From assembly GCA_950097015.1 (NCBI GenBank), contig CATNEN010000038.1, forward strand, positions 25,147,001 to 25,211,000: a stretch of DNA of 64,000 nt, in the 5' to 3' direction. Each line of letters opens with the position of its first letter. The stretch's first letter is position 1. Origin of the DNA: Macrostomum hystrix (taxonomy: Eukaryota > Platyhelminthes > Macrostomidae). The notes beneath the pieces are model-generated. The model searched no databases, was not told the origin of the DNA, and was given only the letters and a program-made list of their open reading frames with translations. Below are positions 36,616 through 48,600 of the stretch, piece after piece. A program made the position numbers and the translations under genes.

Positions 36616-39600
36616 TGAGCATTGAAATAAGTTGGACACATGCAGTTTCGGTCACCGTTAGCCTGATGGCGATTGCACAGTGTCAGGGATAGAACAGAAG
36701 GAAGAGAGAAAAAATTGCCAATTAATAATGACCAATTCTGCGCCAGCTGCAGTGGGAAAATAAGGAAAAAGAAAATTAAGCCAGTTGCTTGCCAAGTTGC
36801 CCCGAGGGCGGCATGGGCGACGCGCATAGATGGGATGTCTCTCTGATTCTCTACCTCCGTCTCTACCTCTCAGAGATGCACGACGAGCGGGGAACAATAT
36901 TTTCAGTGGAACGAATTGTGAAGGGCCATTGATTAGACACTTAATCTGGACTGTCGCTGCTGCTGCTGTCACCGAGACCGAAGGATGATTTTGTTGCTTA
37001 ACCCACACCTGCACGCTGAGTTGCAATATACAATGCGTCATTAAGCGTGTTTCTATTCAACAATTTTATTCACACGAGCAGCTGAGGAAAGACTGTCATC
37101 AATTCAAACAGGCGTTTGTGAATTTATCCTTTAAATGATTGCCAAGCTAAACACGATAAATATTGACGGCAAAACCCTGAAGACAGCTCTACGAAAGCGC
37201 TACTGATGAAGGCAATTTTGGCTTGACTGAATGGAAACAATTAAAATGCAAAGGAAAAGAAGACTGATGACAGAAATAAAAGCACTTTAGAGCTCAGTCT
37301 CTTTGTCTCTCGACTTCGCAAAGCCCCAGCAATGAAACAAGCCAGCTAGTAAATCGCGCGATTGGACAATTGTTCGCTTGTCACGAAACAATGCTGGAAA
37401 TATTTTTGGGTAGAAAATAGAAAACAGGATTAAAGTGCATTCTATCTATTCCGAAACGAGAGGGTCGATGGCAGAGCGGTCAACGCACTTGCCTCTCGCG
37501 CCAAAGTCCCCAAGTTCGATTCCGCGGCGAGGCCACATTACATTGGGACGAAGCCGCGTAGTGAAGGCTTTGGAGGCTTGTAGCGCAATTGAAGCCCTTG
37601 AGGGCCAACCTCCAAGGCATGGTAAAATTGTGCACTGCCTGACGATGAGAAAGTCAGGGCAGATGTACACACCTGTGTGAGCGTGTGCCTGTGTACAGTA
37701 TCTGTGTGCGTATGTGTTCAGGAGTCAACGAAATGTGCAGGACTGCCTCCTCGCTGCCTGCGGGTCTATTGTCACCAAATGGTGTGCCATTGCCCGCAGC
37801 CCTCCTGCAATTATTATAATTATTATACCGAAACAATGCCTTGGTGAAGCTGCGTACCGCTGTTCAGTCCATGGACTGGGGAGACCGCTATACACCACAC
37901 TCAAATTATTTTTTCCTGTCAACAATGCTTACAAGATGAAGTCTTGTTCCCAGGTTGGCGCTAGGCCGCGCGCGCTAGTTGTGCTCGACTTGGCGCCCAG
38001 CAGACGGAGGCTGACGTAGGCCCCGCAGTGTCCGGCTGTCGCATCGGTGGAGTTGGTGGCTATGATGGCGCGTCGGACTAAACGAAAGAAATTATAAATT
38101 TGTGAAATCATTAATAAGCAAAACGAAGAGACTATTTTTTACAGCTTTTGTGGAGAACTAAGGAACAGAGGAAGAGAACAATTAAAGTAATTAAATTTAT
38201 CTCATTTATTTGTATGTCAATACTTTTTTATTTAATATTTAGTTTAATTTAAGATGCAGGAAATTCCAAGTTATATTTTCAGATTTCTTACTTAAGTCTA
38301 AATCATAAAAGTTACCAAGCTTATTTGATAATGTAATTTATTTTGCATTGTTACATTATAACATTATAAACTATAAAACTATTAAAAAAAGAAAAAGAAA
38401 AATATTTTTTTTCTATTTTCTATTTTATGAATATAAGCATTTATGGAATTACTTGAATAAAAATACGACTTTCGAAACTATGAAGTTCATATAGCAAGAA
38501 GAAACTATAGAACTAATAATATTATATGGTAATAATTTTGCAAGAATACTCACTTAACAAACTGTTATAATCAATGCAACATTACATGTAAAAGTTAATG
38601 CTTGTATTTAACAATTTTTAAGCAATGATACTTAGTTAAAAACAACATGCTATTACCTGTTTTCATTTTTTTTCACTGGTGAGTTTTTTAATTTAAACTA
38701 ATTATGAAATGCCAGCGAAAGACAAAAGACTAGCGTAACTAAAATAAAAAATATCAAACATTCCACGCCATGTAATTTCAATAAAAATGAAGCAAATAAC
38801 ATGGGAGATACGACAAGTTTAAAATGATATCTCTTACCACAAACGCATATTAAAGTCATGATGGGAACAGATTTAGAGCGCAGTACAATTTTTGCGCTTG
38901 ACTCATGTTGCACTACTCCCAACCTTTTAATGAATGTAGAATATAACGCATCAAATACAAGGCTTTAAATAGTGATAAACGAAGAGAGAACACACCTCAC
39001 GCGCAGTTCGATGAACTCTAATCGAGAGCTCATCGGTTCAAAAAGGACACCGAAATAAATTATCGCGCTAAATAGTTTTTCTTCATTATTCTTGTTTATT
39101 ACTTAGTTTGTTGGCATTCAAAATAAATCATTTCCTTGTTCAAATTTCAAGGATTACTTTACTTTTTAGTATTACTTTAATTTTGTTTGAAATAAGGATA
39201 TAATCACGAAAACATTCGGACCGTTAAAACTCTAAAACGGAAAAAACACATAATTGCAGCATCTGGCTAAAGAAAGGGTTAGATAATATATAAATATGCT
39301 TCTATCTCGATAACCAGTTCTGGATGATTGTATAGCTGCACCTGGTCCAGCTAGGGATGATGAGGCGCTCCCTGGAGTTAAAATACTGATACTCATGTGC
39401 TGAACAAGAACTCTGATAGCTCGAAATCGCGCAAAAGCTGCAGCAATAGGTGTAACCGGTGTGATTGCGTAATAGCTCATTAATAATGATTTCGCTAATT
39501 AGTTAGCACAATTAGTTATAAAATTAAACGTTTTTAGAACTTGTTGCGTGTTTAGAGAAATAATATTTTTAAATATAGTGAAAAGTGCCTGAGAATTCAC

Positions 39601-42600
39601 GTAAAAAAGGGAAAATTAGACGTCAGAAGCTCGTCAAGCCTTAGAGAACCATAGAAATGCTAAGCGGAGGAGGGAGGGGCGTTTAATTTCATGGGTCTCA
39701 ACTACGTGTGGGTACCGATCGTCATCGTCACGTGTTCTGGCTTCACAAAATACTCCCAACGTCTCCCGACTTGAAACAAGACCAAAAAACAATTATAGAG
39801 AAAATTTGTCAAGACTTTAAGTTTGTATAATAGACGTTCGGCATATAAAAGTCCAAGTTCCAATTCTAATTAACGTAGGCTTATACTTTAAGTAGTATAT
39901 ATAATTGCTAGCGCAAAAAATATAATTTCATGAACATACATTGTACGACGTATATATTTAATGAATCCATAAAAGTACTCTTTATCCTGAATGCACTCAA
40001 GTTCCGAAGATAAAAGACAATTTTCCAAAGAATTTATTAATTTACGCGAGCCGAGCTTTAGAGTTTGTCATTCACGGTTCAATAAGTCAGAATTGCCCTT
40101 ACCAGTTCTCATTTCAAGCTTCATTATCTCTAGAAAGAGAAATCCTGCTATAGTTTACCAACTAATATCATAAAAAGGACGGAAAAAATGAAAGAAAATA
40201 TAGTGAGTATAATAGCTTTGATATTGTCTACGACAGCGCGGAGGTTCTTGAGCCTACGAGAGTATATCGCTTTGAAGCAGGATTGCCAACACAAAGAAAA
40301 CCTCGGAACAGAAGATAAACAAACAAATATTGGTTATTAAAAAGCGCACGGATATATTACGTATGTGGAGGCACGTACTCACACGAATGAGTAAATAATA
40401 GGTTCTTTGTTCTTAGACTGCTCAAAATCAAGGATCCACTTGTAGAAACGATCCTTGAATTAAACTGCATCTAATCTTTTTTTTCGCTTTTACTGATTTT
40501 AGATCTATAAAAAAATTATTTTACAATCGTAATTAAGAAAACATTTAGAATGCAATTTTTAAAAAATCCATGAGTATCAATCACACAAATCCATTAGTAC
40601 CACTCACACAAATCCATTAGTACCACTCACACAAATCCATGAGTATCAATCACACAAATCCATTAGTACCACTCACACAAATCCATGAGTATCAATCACA
40701 CAAATCCATTAGTACCACTCACACAAATCCATTAGTACCACTCACACAAATCCATTAGTACCACTCACACAAATCCATTAGTACCACTCACACAAATCCA
40801 TTAGTACCACTCACACAAATCCATTAGTACCACTCACACAAATCCATTAGTACCACTCACACAAATCCATTAGTACCACTCACACAAATCCATCAGTACC
40901 ACTCACACAAATCCATTAGTACCACTCACACAAATCCATTAGTACCACTCACACAAATCCATGAGTACCACTCACACAAATCCATTAGTACCACTCACAC
41001 AAATCCATGAGTATCAATCACACAAATCCATTAGTACCACTCACACAAATCCATGATTAGTACCCTCTGGTCCATGTTAGAACTCTAATCCATAGGTTAT
41101 CACGGCCCTGAATATCCACTAAGTTACTGTCAATGCATATAAGTTAGGATTAAAAATCCTAATGCGAAGTGTCAGTCAGAACGCAATAATATGAGACATT
41201 ACTAGATTATTAAATATTCGTGATTACTAATAGAAGAAAATGTTTACCTATTAATTTTACAGAATTATATGCTGATCTAGTCAGCTAGACTCACCGTACA
41301 TTAATTATAATTATCACCTGTGCCAGTGCAAAATAACTGAAATTTTTTTTTCCTTTCAAGAATGACGTCTCACAGCGTTTGCCCCAGTGTGATTAATTGA
41401 AGAAGCAAGGAAATCTGAGAAACAAGGCAAAACTGACAAACCAACTATTTTAATCAGAGCTATAGCAGTCTCCTATACACCTTCATCCCACCTACGCACG
41501 CGAGACTGCTGCCTGTCTGCTCCGAGCAGGGAAAAACGGGCATCGACAAGACTCCGAGTCGCTTGAGAGGCTTCTCTCCAAGTCAATCCTATATTATTTT
41601 CAAGCCAGCATAGATGTCGTCATGCACTGCAGAACAGCTGGCTACTGAATAGACAAATGAGAGATAATGTAGAATGAAAGCGAATGAAAAGAGCTTTAAC
41701 TAAAGGCATTCCCAAAATTATATTTCAGACTGTATTAAAACTAACCTGTGCTGGGGCGGCATTGTTGAGACCCGGCGAAATTTCTATTTAAATAGAATCG
41801 CAAATCGATAAATGAAACAACCGAGAAAGCGACAGCGGACCGCATTCACTGTAGAAATATGAGATAGGAGAGAGATGAGACACATGAGAAATGGCACACT
41901 GGATGGATGAGACAGGAGAGAGATGAGACACATGAGAATTGGCACACGGGATGGATCAGACACATGGGAAATGGCACACTGGATGGATCAGACACATGGG
42001 AAATGGCACACTGGATGGATCAGACACATGGGAAATGGCACACTGGATGGATCAGACAGGAGAGAGATGAGACACATGAGAAATGGCACACTGGATGGAT
42101 CAGACAGGAGAGAGATGAGACACATGAGAAATGGCACACGGGATGGATCAGACACATGGGAAATGGCACACTGGATGGATCAGACACATGGGAAATGGCA
42201 CACTGGATGGATCAGACACATGGGAAATGGCACACTGGATGGATCAGACAGGAGAGAGATGAGACACATGAGAAATGGCACACGGGATGGATCAGACACA
42301 TGGGAAATGGCACACTGGATGGATCAGACACATGGGAAATGGCACACTGGATGGATCAGACACATGGGAAATGGCACACTGGATGGATCAGACACATGGG
42401 AAATGGCACACTGGATGGATCAGACAGGAGAGAGATGAGACACATGAGAAATGGCACACGGGATGGATCAGACAGGAGAGAGATGAGACACATGGGAAAT
42501 GGCACACTGGATGGATTAGACAGGAGAGAGATCAGACACATGAGAAATGGCACACTGGATGGATCAGACAGAAGAGAGATGAGACACATGAGAAATGGCA

Positions 42601-45600
42601 CACTGGATGGATGAGACAGGAGAGAGATGAGACACATGAGAAATGGCACTCTGGATGGATGAGACAGGAGAGAGATGAGACACATGAGAAATGGCACACG
42701 GGATGGATGAGACAGGAGAGAGATCAGACACATGAGAAATGGCACACTGGATGGATCAGACAGGAGAGAGATGAGACACATGAGAAATGGCACACTGGAT
42801 GGATGAGACAGGAGAGAGATGAGACACATGAGAAATGGCACTCTGGATGGATGAGACAGGAGAGAGATGAGACACATGAGAAATGGCACACGGGATGGAT
42901 GAGACAGGAGAGAGATCAGACACATGAGAAATGGCACACTGGATGGATCAGACAGGAGAGAGATGAGACACATGAGAAATGGCACACTGGATGGATGAGA
43001 CAGGAGAGAGATGAGACACATGAGAAATGGCACACTGGATGGATGAGACAGGAGAGAGATGAGACACATGAGAAATGGCACACGGGATGGATCAGACACA
43101 TGGGAAATGGCACACTGGATGGATCAGACACATGGGAAATGGCACACTGGATGGATCAGACAGGAGAGAGATGAGACACATGGGAAATGGCACACTGGAT
43201 GGATCAGACAGGAGAGAGATGAGACACATGGAAAATGGCACACTGGATGGATCAGACAGGAGAGAGATGAGACACATGGAAAATGGCACACTGGATGGAT
43301 CAGACAGGAGAGACATCAGACACCTGGGAAATGGCACACTGGATGGATCAGACAGGAGAGAGATCAGACACCTGGGAAATGGCACACTGGATGGATCAGA
43401 CAGGAGAGAGATCAGACACCTGGGAAATGGCACACTGGATGGATCAGACAGGAGAGAGATGAGACACATGGGAAATGGCACACTGGATGGATCAGACAGG
43501 AGAGAGATGAGACACATGGGAAATGGCACACTGGATGGATCAGACAGGAGAGAGATGAGACACATGGGAAATGGCACACTGGATGGATCAGACAGGACAG
43601 AGATCAGACACCTGGGAAATGGCACACTGGGTGGATCAGACAGGAGAGAGATCAGACACCTGGGAAATGGCACACTGGGTGGATCAGACAGGAGAGAGAT
43701 AAGACACCTGGGAAATGGCACACTGGATGGATCAGACAGGAGAGAGATCAGACACCTGGGAAATGGCACACTGGATGGATCAGACAGGAGAGAGATAAGA
43801 CACCTGGGAAATGGCACACTGGATGGATCAGACAGGAGAGAGATCAGACACCTGGGAAATGGCACACTGGATGGATCAGACAGGAGAGAGATCAGACACC
43901 TGGGAAATGGCACACTGGATGGATCAGACAGGAGAGAGATGAGACACCTGGGAAATGACACACTGGATGGATCAGACAGGAGAGAGATGAGACACATGGG
44001 AAATGGCACACTGGATGGATCAGACAGGAGAGAGATCAGACACCTGGGAAATGGCACACTGGATGGATCAGACAGGAGAGAGATCAGACACCTGGGAAAT
44101 GGCACACTGGGTGGATCAGACAGGAGAGAGATCAGACACCTGGGAAATGGCACACTGGGTGGATCAGACAGGAGAGAGATAAGACACCTGGGAAATGGCA
44201 CACTGGATGGATCAGACAGGAGAGAGATCAGACACCTGGGAAATGGCACACTGGATGGATCAGACAGGAGAGAGATGAGACACATGGGAAATGGCACACT
44301 GGATGGATCAGACAGGAGAGAGATGAGACACATGGGAAATGGCACACTGGATGGATCAGACAGGAGAGAGATCAGACACCTGGGAAATGGCACACTGGAT
44401 GGATCAGACAGGAGAGAGATCAGACACCTGGGAAATGGCACACTGGGTGGATCAGACAGGAGAGAGATCAGACACCTGGGAAATGGCACACTGGGTGGAT
44501 CAGACAGGAGAGAGATCAGACACCTGGGAAATGGCACACTGGGTGGATCAGACAGGAGAGAGATAAGACCGAGCAGAGATGGGATGTGACAGATGAAACA
44601 GGATAATAAATTGGTAACAATTTTGGGGCTTCGAGGGACGCATCTGGCCTGCGGACCGGAGTTCGTCGACCCCCTGGCACTAATTAATCGGTTAGAACCC
44701 CCGACCTGTTGCTAAAATTACCTTTTTGCCACAATATTCTTCATCAGATGTGACACAATGCGTCAACAACACTGCCAAACAGTACTGCAATTCAATCACC
44801 TTAACCGTAGAAAAACCACGGGGGTATTTCTAATTTCAAATCAAACAACTTCTTGAAACACAAAACATCGGCATTATCGAGATATTCAACGATTCTAGTC
44901 GTGGTGTCTGGCGGCAAAAAACCACAAAAATTGGCAACATTTTTCTGCTTACAAAATTTTATCAAGTAACCAAGTTGCTACGAATTTTTACTATGCTGAT
45001 TATATTGTTAATTTATACAATTTGGAACCGGTATTGAGTCGAGGTTTATGCTGAGCAATGCTATTTGTTCTTGTCACCAGGGTATTCGATAAGAATCGTT
45101 GAATATCTCGACGATGCAGGCTTGTACGGCCTTGAAAGTTGGTTCATCGTAAAAGGCGGAAAATTTTTATTCACATATTGGACTTTCACGAAAATCGGTT
45201 ATTCGGTCTGGGAGCTATTGTTATGTAGGCAGTGGTCTTTCCCCACGGGGAGAAAAGTGTGGTATTTCTATTGTTGATTATCGATGTCAGGGAGATGCTC
45301 GATGCCATCAGCCAAGTGAAGTTCACGAGAAATAAATCACAGAGATCCGTTAACTTTGCCACTAGTTGTGTCGAAAGCCTTAATCGCGAGCTAGTTTCCA
45401 AAAAAGTCAAAACAGTTTTCTCTATAGTTTTTAACAGCATCACGATCAACTAATGTGCACTCTGTCCTACGAAAACAAATCAAAGACACGCAAACAGCTT
45501 ACTGTAGTGCCTGAGTTTCTCAGGTCGACTGCTCGTCAAGGCCGTTGTGTTCGAAGCCGATTTGTTTGGCTTGGCCTTGGCCGTCTAACACTCCTCCCCC

Positions 45601-48600
45601 CTCCCTGCTCAGGCTGCCCTGTGCCGCCATCTGATTGGCAGGGCGCGGGCCTTGTCTGTCAACCCTTACCCCAGTCCTGCGTGGCTTTGCCCCTCCCGCC
45701 AATCAGCTCTGTGTTGCTCTGCAACCCTACCCCTCCCTGCGCGCTGGTGGCTTGACTATGTGCACGGCCTCCCCTGTCTGCCCCCCTTGCTGCCCATTTT
45801 TTTTCTCATTATCTGCCCGTGCCTGGGCAACCACGCTAGCTCCGGCGAACTTAAAGATCCGGTCTGTAAAGACGGTCTTTTACGAGCTACTGCGAAGTCT
45901 CAAGTTATTGCATACCTGCCATCCTGCGTTCCGACCGGTAAGCGCTGCATTCGTGTCTTTCCTTTCGGAGTGCCAGGCCTGTACGGAGTACAGCTCAAGT
46001 AATATAGCTCAAAATTGAAACCTGCAGTTGTAACTGGATTGTATAATAGGGCGATTTAAATTTGCCTGCATCGATTGTAAATCAAGTAAAACAAACTTGC
46101 AAAAATAAAGAATTTTATTTGGTGGCTCATTGTGCGTTTGGAAATAAATAGTGGTGCTCCTACTTCAGACCTTCCTGAATTTCCCCACAAGGTGAACCTT
46201 CTATTGTCGGATTTTCTCTTGGCATTGTCAAATTTACTCTTGGAATTTTCTCCTCACTACAATTTCTTGACGCTCAGCAATGCTCTCGCTCAGTTACTGA
46301 TCCCAATACTGCGTAGTGAAACAATTTTCCTGAGTGGATAAGTGACTGATGATTGGCACGCCGCTGCTGGGACAAGGCGTAGACACAGCACGCACAAGAC
46401 ACACCACCCTCCAGACTTGACTTTCTACTCACGATCTGCGCGCTCATCGCCACACTGCTCCTCGGTGTATGGGGAATTGAGAAATTGAGCACTCTTCTCA
46501 TTTACTCAGATTATATGGCCTCGCAGATAGCGATAGACGTAATTCTCCCAAACAGAGACAGTCCGTGAGTTATCACCCGGTGCACACAAGAAACAGACAT
46601 AAGAGATGGCTCAATTTGATCCCTTACAGCGAGCGTGCTGGCTGTGTGGTGTTCATCCCCTTTCCAAGACCAGCGTTCCTCTTACTTCCTCCGGCAAATC
46701 AAATGAAGCAGGCCTTCCTATCCATTTTCTCAGAATGTGCTACCATCCGGCTCTTCTCTCGACCCGCCGATCAGAAAGCCACCCCCCGCCACCAACTAAT
46801 TACGATGCCGCCCTGCAACCAAGCTCGGTCGTATCCTGGAGCAACCCAGGCAAACTGTACGGGTGAGATAAAAGCAGACAAAGTCAACTGCGTCCCTTCA
46901 GGAAGTAGTATCATTTTTTAGTATAGCGGCGAGAAGCAACGAGAAAGGTCTAAAAAGGTGAGAGGCAGGGGTCGAAAAGTTCATAAAGCTAATTTCATCG
47001 AATGACTAAAAGGCAACGTTTTTGGAGTGAGTTTTTTCACTTCCTTTGACTAATTGCGATTTGAAATTTAGGATTTCTCGACTCTAGCCTCCGTCAGAAT
47101 AAATTACTGTCGGGTCAGACGAAAAGTTTAAATAGCATTTTAATGACATCTAGAGGGAATTATTTTTGCTTGGAGAACAGTGCTCAATACTTATCGACAC
47201 ATTTTAAGGGTCCATAAAGGTTAAAATTGAAAAATGTAAGTACTCTAAATGGGTTTCCCGTAACATTTTAAAATAGTGCCCTAAATCGTGCCAATTAGAA
47301 ACCGAAAACGAGGTCCATTACTTATTAAAGTGTGGTTGGATTAGGTGTAGATTCTCGCCGTAAAGATTTTGATCGCTATATTACCATATCGCCATAAGTC
47401 CATGGACTGGACATCTGTACATAGCCTTCAGATGTACCGCGCAATAGCTGCGGCTGTGCTGTTGGCTGCACATCTGACCCAATTTAGGACAAGTGCAATA
47501 AATTATTTATATTCTTATTTTTGTTGTTTTTATCGACCATTCCATGAGTCAAGAATTTTCTGTTCCGTGATATTTTATGATATGTAATAAAGAGTTTTAT
47601 TTGTTCACGCTTGATTGGGACTCGAGTCGGCGACTAACAGCAGCAGCAGCTCGGGCACGCAATCTCTTAGAGGTGAAAGTATATTTTTGGTAAGCTTATC
47701 AGATGCCTTTGTTATTGGAGAACAGACGGTAGGCCAGACGAATGGCACTTACTCTAGCCAAAACGTTCTGCCCGGCTCCACCAGACAGGGCACACCTCAT
47801 TGGCTATCTCCTGATCCCCTCCTCACAAATCAGCTGGGAGAGAAAGTCTAGATCCCAATTCAACGCCCCAAATAGGAGCGCTTGAGGGAAAACAAATTCT
47901 CTAATGAAAAGAAGAGCTTAATTCGTCCAGCGCTGTCGCAGTGAAAAACGATTGAGAACATTGGCACCATGTTCGAAGGAACGTTTGTCAGCAGGCAGTA
48001 CCCATTGAGTAGTAATGTCTGCGCTATAATTCGTTGGAAGCTGAGCAACTTGAGCCGCGACGATCAGTACCTGGATCAGTCGTGTAACGAGCGAGACGTC
48101 AGCATGTCCACTACCTTCCTGCCCGTGAGCCTACTCGGCATAGTGCTCAGCCTCTTTAGCGCCATCATTTTCCTTGGTCAGCGCAGGCGAACATCGTTTC
48201 GCACAAGCCTAGTAGCGCTGTCACTGGCTACCAGCGGCTACATGCTGTTCACGTCCGTCGACTTCATCAACGTTCTGTCAGGCGCCTGCTTCTACTGGCG
48301 AGAGCCGCAGCGTCGGGCCCAAGTTTTGATAGCCGCCGTTGCATGCCTCCTCTGCGACTGCCTTCTCTGCTTGCGCAACTGGTGCAACCTGCTGATGACT
48401 GCCCAGCGCACCGAAGCCCTGATCTTTCCACTGCGAGTCAGAAAGATACTCAACAAGCGGAACTTTGTCGCGACGTTATTGATTTTGTTCCTATTGTTTT
48501 TACCGATGTCTTTGGTGCGCTCGTTCGCCGAATTCATGGTGATCTGTAGCGACTCTCGGAGCAGCTACGCCATTGTTGGTTACCCGCTGGATCTGGAGGA

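Noticed and set aside
36286-37041. Minus-strand ORFs of 113-127 codons
   Set aside because: Built on CAG/GA/GT microsatellites, with no splice signals connecting them to unc-13.
41907-44589. ORFs up to 504 codons on both strands
   Set aside because: The 48- and 32-bp minisatellite J is stop-free in several frames; no independent sign of coding.
45065-46920. Cluster of 60-127-codon ORFs on both strands
   Set aside because: Overlapping in conflicting frames, no motifs, GC-richer unique sequence only.
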